Shown: positions 56,725 to 64,000 of the stretch, piece by piece | Numbering within the stretch: the first letter of the stretch is position 1 | Layout: every line of letters starts with the position of its first letter | Origin: Oscillospiraceae bacterium | GTDB lineage: Bacteria; Bacillota; Clostridia; Oscillospirales; Ruminococcaceae | Assembly (NCBI GenBank): GCA_009776305.1 | Contig: WRLY01000001.1 | Span: 62,001-126,000, forward strand | Direction of reading: 5' to 3' | DNA: 64,000 nucleotides | The notes under the pieces: generated by a model | What the model saw: only the letters and a program-made list of their open reading frames with translations | Database searches by the model: none | Told to the model about the DNA's origin: nothing | Position numbers and translations under genes: made by a program

Positions 56725-58137
56725 ATGAGCGGTGCGTTAATCGTAGGAATTATAATTATTATAAGCGTGTTGTCGTGCAAGCTGACAAGCAAGGTCGGCT
56801 TGCCTGTTCTTGTGGGTTTTATTGCGCTCGGTGTGTTAATGGGTACAAGATTTTCTTTTGAGCAAGTGGAGCATGCAGAGGCTTTATGTAATTTGTCACT
56901 GATGTTTATTCTTTTCACCGGCGGATTCCAGACGGATTTTAAGAAAGCAAAGCCGGTACTGGGTGTTTCGGTGTTACTGCCTACTTTAGGTACGGTTCTC
57001 ACAGCGGGGGCGGGGGCGGCTTTCGCTTATTTTATTTTGAAATTTGAGCTTTATCAGGCAATGTTACTCGGCGCGGTAATTTCATGTACCGACGCCGCAT
57101 CGGTTTTTTCCATACTAAGCTCTAAGAACATCACTTTTAAAAATAACCTCGGCTCGATTTTGGAAATGGAGAGCGGTTTCAACGACCCGATTGCCTATAT
57201 GCTGACGGTGGTTTTCATCGGGCTGGCTCAAGGGGCGTCACAAAATGTTCCTGTTCTTCTGCTTATGCAGGTCTTAATAGGTGCGGCTGTAGGATTTGTG
57301 GTCGCAATGCTTGGACGGCGAATGATGAACAAGCTTAATTTAGACATTGACGGGCTTTACGCTGTTTTACTCTGCGGGGTGGCACTGCTTACTTACGGAT
57401 TTGCGGGACTATTCGGAGGTAACGGGTTCTTAGCAGTGTATATATGCGGTATGCTTCTCGGTAACGGGAAATTGGTTTATAAAAAGCTCTTATCGCGGTT
57501 GTTCAACTCAGTTTCAATGATTATGGAGATTATGCTGTTTATTGTGCTGGGCTTGCTTTTCATTCCGGGAACATTCAGGGTCGTGGCGGGAATAGGCGTT
57601 TTGTTCGCGCTGTTTTTATTCTTTATAGCGCGACCGCTTGTAATGTTTTTGCTTATGAAACCGTTCGGCTACCGTATTAAGGAAATCGCTATGGTATCAT
57701 GGTCGGGCTTTCGCGGCGCGTCTTCAATCGTGTTCGCCACCTATCTGCTTTCGGCGGGACTGCCTTATGCCGAAATTGTTTTCAGCGTTGTGTTTTTCGT
57801 TTGCTTGCTGTCGGTTATATGTCAAGGGGCATTCTTAGCCCCGCTTGCCAAGCGTTGGGATTTGGTTGACAATGAGGAAAAAATACTGAAACCGATTGCG
57901 GACTACGTTAAAGAAACCGACGGCGAGATGCTTGATTATAACGTGCCGTTTGGGTCGATTGTTTGCGGCAAGAGCGTGCAGGAGCTTCGGTTGCCGAAAG
58001 GTTTGTATATCGTTATGATTAAACGGGAGGGCAGATATATAGTACCCTCTGATTCTACTGTAATCATGCAGGACGATTCTCTGACGCTTGCAAGTGACGA
58101 CAGAGAAAAGCTTTTGCAACTGAGTAATTTCATATAA
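56725..58137 (+). CDS. CPA-family K+ or Na+/H+ antiporter with TrkA-C domain
   Basis: 470 residues from ATG 56725 (AAGGAGCATAATTTT). About 12 hydrophobic segments make a CPA1/NhaP2-type transporter: LFTGGFQTDFKKAKPV, GAVISCTDAASVFSILS, and the ion-binding MESGFNDPIAYMLT. The C-terminal ~75 residues (PFGSIVCGKSVQELRLPKGLYIVMIKREG...DSLTLAS) resemble a RCK_C/TrkA-C regulatory domain. The family exchanges K+ or Na+ for protons; specificity is not decided. Followed by a hairpin AGAACCTGTT / AACAGGTTCT. Confidence 0.86.
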   Translation: MSGALIVGIIIIISVLSCKLTSKVGLPVLVGFIALGVLMGTRFSFEQVEHAEALCNLSLMFILFTGGFQTDFKKAKPVLGVSVLLPTLGTVLTAGAGAAFAYFILKFELYQAMLLGAVISCTDAASVFSILSSKNITFKNNLGSILEMESGFNDPIAYMLTVVFIGLAQGASQNVPVLLLMQVLIGAAVGFVVAMLGRRMMNKLNLDIDGLYAVLLCGVALLTYGFAGLFGGNGFLAVYICGMLLGNGKLVYKKLLSRLFNSVSMIMEIMLFIVLGLLFIPGTFRVVAGIGVLFALFLFFIARPLVMFLLMKPFGYRIKEIAMVSWSGFRGASSIVFATYLLSAGLPYAEIVFSVVFFVCLLSVICQGAFLAPLAKRWDLVDNEEKILKPIADYVKETDGEMLDYNVPFGSIVCGKSVQELRLPKGLYIVMIKREGRYIVPSDSTVIMQDDSLTLASDDREKLLQLSNFI

Positions 58138-58194
58138 GAACCTGTTCAATTTCCCAAACAGGTTCTGAGAAAATAAAATTGAGAGGTAAATTAT

Positions 58195-59451
58195 ATGGCT
58201 ACAGAAAAACCTGTCAGAAAATCCTCCGAAACCAGAATATGGTTTATACCCGCCGCCATGATTTTAGGGGCGTTGGCAGGGGTGGTTATATGGCTGTTTT
58301 TAAAACTGCTTGAACTGGGGATTGTTTTCTTTTGGGAAATAATACCCGCTCGTTTGGACTTTGCTTATTATCCTTTGGCAATCTGCGCGACGGGAGGAAT
58401 CTTAATAGGCTTGTGGCGCAAAAAATTCGGGGATTATCCCGATGATTTTGAGGAAGTTTTAGAGGTTGTTAAGAAAACGGGGAGGTATTCCCCCTGTAAC
58501 ATTTCGGTGCTGTTTGCCTCGGCTGTAATGCCGCTGATGTTCGGCGGAAGCGTAGGACCCGAGGCGGGGATTTCGGGAATCATTGCAGGAGTTTGCACCT
58601 GGGTGGGCGACAGATTTAAGTACATATTTAAGGAAATGAAGGAACTGACCGAGATAGGCTTGTCAGCGTCTTTGAGTATTTTATTCAGAGCGCCTTTATT
58701 CGGGTTTATGGCTCAGGTTGAAGGCGAGGAGGATAACAATTGTTTCCCCGGCAGAACCAAAATCATCATTTATTTCGCGGCTATTTTAAGCGGACTTGGC
58801 GCTAATGCGCTGTTGGTTTCGCATTTCGGCGGAGGACTGCATGTAGAAAGGTTTGGCGAAAATACGATTGAACAACGGGAATATATAATGTTTGTGCCGT
58901 TGGCTTTAGCGGGGCTTGCCGGAGGCTTGCTTTTTCATTTTTTCGGAAAAATAATCGGCGTGATTGCAAACCCGTTAAAGCGTTTTCCTGTTGCAGTTTC
59001 TTTGTTCGGCGGTCTGGTACTCGGGGCTTGCGGCATGATTTTACCGCTTGCTATTTTTTCAGGGGAAACGCAAATGGTGGAAATTATGGAAAGTTGGACT
59101 GTTACTGCTCCGATTATGCTTTTTGCGATGGGCATTGTAAAACTTTTGTTGATTAATGTATGCGTTCATTCCGGCTGGCGGGGAGGACATATCATTCCGG
59201 TTATATTCGCGGGGACTTGCATAGGGTACGGCATGGCGATTCTTACAGGTGCGGATTCGGTATTCGCAGTTGCGACAATAGCCACAGTTATGGTCGGCAC
59301 GGTTTTACATAAGCCTATAGCCGTTATATTAGTAATGATGATTTTCTTCCCTTTCAAGAACATTATAGTTTTGACCCTTGCGGCTTTTATAGGTACAGCT
59401 ATACCCCGCCGAAAACTAAAAAAGTTTTCAAAACAGGCAAGTGAAGAATAA
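58195..59451 (+). CDS. ClC-family chloride channel/transporter
   Basis: 418 residues, ClC-type membrane core. FGGSVGPEAGISGIIAGV is the GxxGPE-type selectivity region (usually GGSLGPEGP), preceded by many hydrophobic helices, and GWRGGHIIPVIFAGTCIGY resembles the GKxFxP-like second signature. No CBS domains follow. The proton-glutamate appears in GPEAG. It moves Cl- or related anions across the membrane; channel or exchange activity cannot be told. A cation antiporter gene precedes it, suggesting joint ion-balance function. Confidence 0.85.
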   Translation: MATEKPVRKSSETRIWFIPAAMILGALAGVVIWLFLKLLELGIVFFWEIIPARLDFAYYPLAICATGGILIGLWRKKFGDYPDDFEEVLEVVKKTGRYSPCNISVLFASAVMPLMFGGSVGPEAGISGIIAGVCTWVGDRFKYIFKEMKELTEIGLSASLSILFRAPLFGFMAQVEGEEDNNCFPGRTKIIIYFAAILSGLGANALLVSHFGGGLHVERFGENTIEQREYIMFVPLALAGLAGGLLFHFFGKIIGVIANPLKRFPVAVSLFGGLVLGACGMILPLAIFSGETQMVEIMESWTVTAPIMLFAMGIVKLLLINVCVHSGWRGGHIIPVIFAGTCIGYGMAILTGADSVFAVATIATVMVGTVLHKPIAVILVMMIFFPFKNIIVLTLAAFIGTAIPRRKLKKFSKQASEE

Positions 59452-59523
59452 ATTCTGAGAAAGCAGTCGTTTAAATGTTGCGACTTGTCGGCAGCAAATA
59501 GTATATAAAGGGAGGCGGGCGCT

Positions 59524-61887
59524 ATTTCCATACGGCTTAAAATACTGATTATTGTACTGGGCTTTTTTACGGCTGTCAGCGCGGTGTTCGTTTATTATTT
59601 GGGTGTTATTTCCGTCAATTATCGCCAACTTCGCTCCGAAGAAGCGTCCTTTATAATCAAATATGAAAGAGAAACGGTCGGCAGGTCTATTTACCAAATA
59701 GAGCAAAGCGCATTATTCATCTCACTTTTAGCGGGGCAGGCGTACCGTTCAGGCAGAACTCATGATGATTTCGGTAGCTATGTTTCACTTGATACTATTA
59801 ATGCCATAGGTTTTAATGAGGCAACAGGCAGCGGCATTTGGTTTGAGCCTTATACAATAATAGAAAACGCCCCGAGAGTGTATCTGTATCTGTATAATGA
59901 CCCTGAAACTAATGAAATAAGTTTTGTCCACGAATACGAAAACGAAGAATACGACTATCACTCACAGCCGTGGTATGTTGCAATCCGAAAAGAGCTTAAA
60001 GGTCCCAAAAGCACGGTCTGGACGGTTTGGACTGAGCCTTATTCGGACGAACACGGCGTGACGAGCCTTATGACCACGGTGGGCGTGGGAATTTATGACG
60101 ACGACGATAATTTAGTCGGTATTGCCACTGTTGACTGGCAAATTCAAGATGTTAAGAACAGACTTTCCGCGGTAGTTCCGACTGAAAACAGTTTCGTTTT
60201 ATTAGCCTGCCCCAAGGACGATTATATAATATCCAATACTTATGATTCTGACGACAGAAACGTCGGCAAATCGTTATATACGCTACCGTGGTACAAGGAG
60301 CTTGATTTAAGCGGATACTATAACAACATTAACGGTTTAATTGAAAACTACTTTGTTTTTGATGGGGTTCAGTATGTTTCTTACAGCTATCCCTTTGAAA
60401 ACGGTTGGTTGCTTTCAATGCAGATTCCGGTAAAGGAATTTTTCTCCGCGGTTGATTCATTTAACGTCCGATACGCCACTATTATGGGTGTGTCGTCGGT
60501 TTTGCTACTGTTGATTATTTTTTATTTAACGTCAAAATATGTCAACGCCCCCTTGAAAAAATTAACCCAGGGGGTGCTTATGATTGGAATAAGCGACCTT
60601 GACAAAAAAATTGACATAAATTCCAAGGACGAGGTAGGGTTGCTTGCGACGGCGTTTAACGAAATGACGGACAAACTGAAAGAATCCATTGAGCAAAATA
60701 CCAGAGAACAAGCCGCAAACGCCAGGCTCGGCGCAGAGCTTTCGGTCGCCGCAATGATACAGGCAAATATGTTACCCTGTATATTCCCGCCTTTTCCCGA
60801 TAATGATGAATTTGATATTTTCGCCTCCATGTTTCCCGCAAGAAAGGTCGGCGGAGACTTTTATGATTTCTTTTTTGTAGACGCAGACACGCTGGCAGTC
60901 GTGATTGCAGATGTTTCAGACAAGGGAATCCATTCGGCAATGTTTATGGCAATTGCCAAAACCCTTGTTAAAAATATCGCAAGGTACGGAAAACAGGGGA
61001 TGGTCCCCGAAAAGGTTTTTGAAAACATCAATACCCTGCTCTGCGAGGGAAATCGGGCGCATATGTTCGTTACGGCGTTTATGGGTTATTTGAATATTAA
61101 AAGCGGAAAATTCGTTTATGTAAACGCAGGGCATAATCCGCCGCTTGTTTGCTTAAACAACCGTTATGAAAAATTAAAACTCAGAAAAGAGTTAGTCCTC
61201 GGAATAAAAGAGGGTATAAAGTATACGCAGGACCAAATAGAACTGAAACCGGGCAACAAGTTGTTTTTATACACCGACGGCGTGACCGAAGCCGTGAACG
61301 GTGAAGAAGAGCTGTTCAGGGAAAAGCGTCTGCTGAAAATCGCAAACGACAACATCGGTTTGCCCCCGTTGGAATTAATAAATTTAATCAAGCGGGAAAT
61401 AGACGGCTACGCCAGCGGCGTAGAGCAAGCCGACGACATCACTATGTTAGCTCTGCACTATAAGGGTTCAAAATCGGCGCATGACAGCATCACCGTTCAG
61501 GCAAAAACAGATAATCTGCACACAATTATAGATTTTGCACAAGAACGAATTCCGGGTTGCCCCCCTAAAATAAAAAATAAAATCAACATAGCCATTGACG
61601 AGGTTTTTTCAAATATAGTGAAGTTTGCTTACGGGGCAGAAACGGGGGAAGTCACGGTAAGGGTTATATCCGATAACGCTCATTTAAGCCTTGAGTTTGA
61701 GGACAGCGGTACAGCGTTTAACCCTCTTGAAACTCCCGAACCCGATATTTCATTACCCGTAGGACAAAGGAAAATCGGCGGGCTTGGAATCTTCATGCTG
61801 AAAAAGCTTATGGATACAGTGGAATACAGACGCGAGAACGAAAAGAATATATTGACCATAGTAAAAAAATTAAACCCTGCAAAATAG
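59524..61887 (+). CDS. Membrane sensor with HAMP, PP2C phosphatase and HATPase kinase domains
   Basis: 787 residues if read from ATT 59524, with GGGAGG 9 bases upstream; the track's GTG 59584 cuts into the first membrane helix (LKILIIVLGFFTAVSAVFVYYLG). The order is TM1, an external Cache-like domain (~45-300; SQPWYVAIRKE, WTEPYSDEH), TM2 (~315-335), HAMP, coiled coil, SpoIIE-type PP2C (RKVGGDFYDFF, VIADVSDKG, VNAGHNPP, FLYTDGVTEA), and a C-terminal RsbW-like HATPase (IAIDEVFSNIVKFAYG, GGLGIFMLKKL). This is a full partner-switching input, likely acting on a STAS protein such as the HD-GYP-STAS one nearby. Confidence 0.85.
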   Translation: MSIRLKILIIVLGFFTAVSAVFVYYLGVISVNYRQLRSEEASFIIKYERETVGRSIYQIEQSALFISLLAGQAYRSGRTHDDFGSYVSLDTINAIGFNEATGSGIWFEPYTIIENAPRVYLYLYNDPETNEISFVHEYENEEYDYHSQPWYVAIRKELKGPKSTVWTVWTEPYSDEHGVTSLMTTVGVGIYDDDDNLVGIATVDWQIQDVKNRLSAVVPTENSFVLLACPKDDYIISNTYDSDDRNVGKSLYTLPWYKELDLSGYYNNINGLIENYFVFDGVQYVSYSYPFENGWLLSMQIPVKEFFSAVDSFNVRYATIMGVSSVLLLLIIFYLTSKYVNAPLKKLTQGVLMIGISDLDKKIDINSKDEVGLLATAFNEMTDKLKESIEQNTREQAANARLGAELSVAAMIQANMLPCIFPPFPDNDEFDIFASMFPARKVGGDFYDFFFVDADTLAVVIADVSDKGIHSAMFMAIAKTLVKNIARYGKQGMVPEKVFENINTLLCEGNRAHMFVTAFMGYLNIKSGKFVYVNAGHNPPLVCLNNRYEKLKLRKELVLGIKEGIKYTQDQIELKPGNKLFLYTDGVTEAVNGEEELFREKRLLKIANDNIGLPPLELINLIKREIDGYASGVEQADDITMLALHYKGSKSAHDSITVQAKTDNLHTIIDFAQERIPGCPPKIKNKINIAIDEVFSNIVKFAYGAETGEVTVRVISDNAHLSLEFEDSGTAFNPLETPEPDISLPVGQRKIGGLGIFMLKKLMDTVEYRRENEKNILTIVKKLNPAK

Positions 61888-61912
61888 TGACAAATGTAAT
61901 ATAAAATAATGT

Positions 61913-61946
61913 CTCACGGCACTTTTATTGCCGTGAGTTCTTTATT
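61913..61946 (+). terminator. Terminator after the PP2C sensor gene
   Basis: CTCACGGCA, loop CTTTTAT, TGCCGTGAG followed by TTCTTTATT. Confidence 0.85.
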
Positions 61947-62097
61947 ATAATATAAACATAAGAAACAATATTACTGCGACACTTTATGCATTACAAGGAA
62001 ATTTAACGAAATATGGTGCAAAATCCGCCCAAATATGGGCGTTGAGCGATGCCAAATATAGTTTCTGAGTGCACAAGTAATAAAAAGGAGAAAAATT

Positions 62098-63042
62098 ATG
62101 CTGTTTACAATGAAAGACACTGTAAAGCGTTACCGCGCTTTAACAGCCCTCGACCACTTACACCTTGCCGTGCAAAAAGGTGAAATGTTAGGGCTTTTAG
62201 GTCCTAACGGTTCGGGAAAAACCACCACCATTCGGGTTTTGACAGGACTTACCAAAGCCGACGCGGGGGAGATTCAACTATTCAATAAAAACGCTAAAAA
62301 CGGCAAATCGGCTATCACCGACATAAGACGGCGCATAGGCGTTGTACCGCAGGATTTGGCGCTGTACGAGACGCTCTCGGCACGGGAAAACCTTGAATAT
62401 TTCGGGAAATTATACGGCGTTCGCGGCGCTGTGCTGAAAAAAAGAACCGATGAAACATTAGAGGTTTTGGGGTTGACCGACGTCGCCGGAAAATCGCCCA
62501 AAAAATTCTCCGGCGGTATGAAACGGCGCTTAAATATAGGTTGCGCTATTATACATAAGCCTGAATTGTTAATTCTTGACGAACCTACCGTAGGGGTTGA
62601 CCCCCAGTCAAGGAATCATATCTTGGACTTTTTGTGTGAAATAAACAGGCAGGGTACGACTGTTCTTTATACGTCGCATTACATGGAAGAGGTTGAGCGG
62701 ATTTGCTCCCGCGTCTGCATAATGGACGCCGGCAGGGTTATAGCCGATGGCAGCGTGGAAGAATTGACCCGCTCGGTAATTTTCGAGGAAACTATTACCC
62801 TCGAGGTCAAAGAGCCCGCACCGTCTTTGCCGGAAAAAATCAAGAAAATCCAAGGGGTTACAAGCTGCAATGTGGAAAACCGCGCCGTCACCGTTACAAG
62901 CTCTGCGGGTTCAGGAAATTTATCGCGAATCTTAGAAGTTGCCGCGCCTTATGTAATCCTCGGGGTTTCAGCGCAGAGGATAACTTTGGAGGACGCATTC
63001 CTTGCACTGACAGGCAAAAAACTGAGAGAGGGTGACGCGTAG
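62098..63042 (+). CDS. ABC transporter ATP-binding protein (ABC-2 exporter)
   Basis: 314 residues: Walker A GLLGPNGSGKTTTIRV (~33-48), Q-loop VVPQDLALYETLSARENL, signature FSGGMKRRLNIGCAI (~138), Walker B LLILDEPTVGVDPQSR, and the His-switch YTSHYMEEVE. The C-terminal ~85 residues are the extension seen in drug or lipid ABC-2 exporters (DrrA/NatA-like). GGAGAAAAATT precedes the ATG. The permease gene overlaps its stop by one base. A hairpin CGCCC-AAATAT-GGGCG (62026-62041) lies in the leader. Confidence 0.93.
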   Translation: MLFTMKDTVKRYRALTALDHLHLAVQKGEMLGLLGPNGSGKTTTIRVLTGLTKADAGEIQLFNKNAKNGKSAITDIRRRIGVVPQDLALYETLSARENLEYFGKLYGVRGAVLKKRTDETLEVLGLTDVAGKSPKKFSGGMKRRLNIGCAIIHKPELLILDEPTVGVDPQSRNHILDFLCEINRQGTTVLYTSHYMEEVERICSRVCIMDAGRVIADGSVEELTRSVIFEETITLEVKEPAPSLPEKIKKIQGVTSCNVENRAVTVTSSAGSGNLSRILEVAAPYVILGVSAQRITLEDAFLALTGKKLREGDA

Positions 63043-64000
63043 TGAGAAACTTTTCAACTGTATTTATAACCGGCTTTAAGTATTGTTGGCGTAATCCCGT
63101 AAGCGTGGCGGTTTTAATAGGCTTTCCGATTTTAATAATTTTCGTGCTCGGAAACGCCCTAAGCTCTTTCATTTCGCCCGACTACGATTTTGAGCCTATC
63201 CCGGTCGCCGCCGTTGTTGAAACTGACGGCAACTTTGGCTTATTTTTGCAAAGCGAGGAGATTTCACAGTTTTTGGAGGTGAATTTCACATATAAGGAAA
63301 ACGCGCTCCTATTGTTAAATGACAATAACGTAAGCTTAGTTGTCGAAGAAAAAGACGGCGAAATCGCGGTAACAAGACCGCAGGTTGCGAGGCATGACAC
63401 GCAGATTGCCGTTTCAATCATTGATTCCTATAAGCAAGTCAGCACTGCTATGGAAATTGCGATTATGGGCGCGGCTGACTTATCTGAACTATCCGAATTA
63501 TTAAAAATACTCGAATCCGATATAACGGTAACAGATTCGCCCATTGGCGGGCGCGTACCGAGTGCAATTGACTACTACGCGGTGACTATGCTTGTGATGA
63601 TTTTGCTTTTCACGGGTATGAACGGACTTGAATTATTCAAGAAAAGTATGTTTTCAGAAACGGGGGAAAGGGTGCTGATTACCCCTGTGTCCAAGCCTGC
63701 CCTTATTGGCGGATTGCTCGCCGCCTCAACCGTGACGAGTTATTTGCAAGGAATGGTAACATTCGTATTCAGCGGTGTGGTTTACGGAGTTTACTGGGGG
63801 GAGCGGATTCCCTTGGTATTGCTGACGCTGTTCGGAATTACGTTGTTTTCGCAGGCGTTCGCCATCTTTTTAACTATACTTTTAAATAACATCAACGCGG
63901 CTATGGGAGCAATGCAGGTTTCGATTTTCACCATGACCTTTGTCGCAGGCGGATATACTAAAATCAATTTCGGCGCGGCTGAAAAAATCTTTCAATACTC
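63042..64000 (+). CDS. ABC-2 type permease, truncated by the window end
   Basis: Open from GTG 63042 to the end of the window (about 319 codons) and therefore missing from the ORF track. It begins RNFSTVFITGFKYCWRNPVSVAVLIGFPILIIFVLGNAL, an N-terminal TM helix followed by a large external domain (~45-175; VPVAAVVETDGNFG, VEEKDGEIAVTRPQ), then helices from ~180 on (YYAVTMLVMILLFTGMNGLELF) and the ABC2_membrane region with KPALIGGLLAASTVTSYLQ. It pairs with the preceding ATPase as an exporter of unknown substrate. GTG is the only start near the overlap. Confidence 0.87.
   Translation, partial: MRNFSTVFITGFKYCWRNPVSVAVLIGFPILIIFVLGNALSSFISPDYDFEPIPVAAVVETDGNFGLFLQSEEISQFLEVNFTYKENALLLLNDNNVSLVVEEKDGEIAVTRPQVARHDTQIAVSIIDSYKQVSTAMEIAIMGAADLSELSELLKILESDITVTDSPIGGRVPSAIDYYAVTMLVMILLFTGMNGLELFKKSMFSETGERVLITPVSKPALIGGLLAASTVTSYLQGMVTFVFSGVVYGVYWGERIPLVLLTLFGITLFSQAFAIFLTILLNNINAAMGAMQVSIFTMTFVAGGYTKINFGAAEKIFQY

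Overview
The window looks like a Gram-positive, spore-forming (at least ancestrally) Clostridia chromosome of moderate G+C. The evidence is a cotJ spore-coat operon, a gatCAB/aspS tRNA-dependent amidation cluster, dapL, a sigma-D-type promoter, consensus sigma-A promoters with strong Shine-Dalgarno sites, and Firmicutes-type conjugation genes (PrgI, SpoVG, DUF6133-like and DUF4320-like proteins). A gut Oscillospirales/Ruminococcaceae-type host is my inference only.

About 1-29.7 kb is the right-hand part of an integrative conjugative element (ICE). It starts inside a mobilisation module (small ORF, MobL-type relaxase), then a large multidomain protein (MuF-type domain, P-loop kinase, HAD nucleotidase), MazEF, a Thr/Pro-rich membrane protein and a large secreted protein. 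A long rightward transfer operon follows: VirD4, a VirB2-like small pilin, SpoVG, a pilin-like DUF6133 protein, VirB6/TrbL and PrgI (VirB3). It then carries a nearly complete Tad/Flp-type set (prepilin peptidase, CpaB, CpaE, CpaF, TadB, TadC, two TadE-like proteins), a split VirB4, an M23 peptidase and a second CpaE-like ATPase. Next come a Rep-like winged-helix protein with iteron-like repeats and a possible antisense RNA, a type III (CptIN-like) toxin-antitoxin locus, a RelE/Phd pair, a divergent repressor switch, a HigBA pair and a small terminal gene. No integrase or excisionase is in the window; they should lie to the left.

The ICE ends at about 29.73 kb inside cotJC. Only the first ~31 codons of cotJC remain, still downstream of cotJA and cotJB, so the element appears to be inserted in a spore-coat gene.

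From 29.8 to 64 kb the content is chromosomal: a FapA/DUF342 protein, a QueG-like ferredoxin protein, an Orn/Lys/Arg-decarboxylase-family enzyme, a BMP lipoprotein, HD hydrolases, DapL, an MFS transporter and a sigma-D-controlled coiled-coil protein. The leftward gatC-gatA-(zinc ribbon)-gatB-aspS operon is divergent from tRNA-Pro across an almost perfectly symmetric promoter. Further right are a small accessory cluster, an EFR1-type flavodoxin/ferredoxin, a THUMP rRNA methyltransferase, PBP1A, a SAM methyltransferase, tRNA-Ser and tRNA-Leu. The window closes with an HD-GYP-STAS protein, a CPA antiporter, a ClC channel, a sensor PP2C-HATPase protein and an ABC exporter cut by the window end.

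Small hairpin-bearing repeats (core GTCGAG-N3-CTCGAC) recur at 30.7, 49.1 and 55.05 kb. All calls come from reading the sequence and family knowledge; no database search was run.
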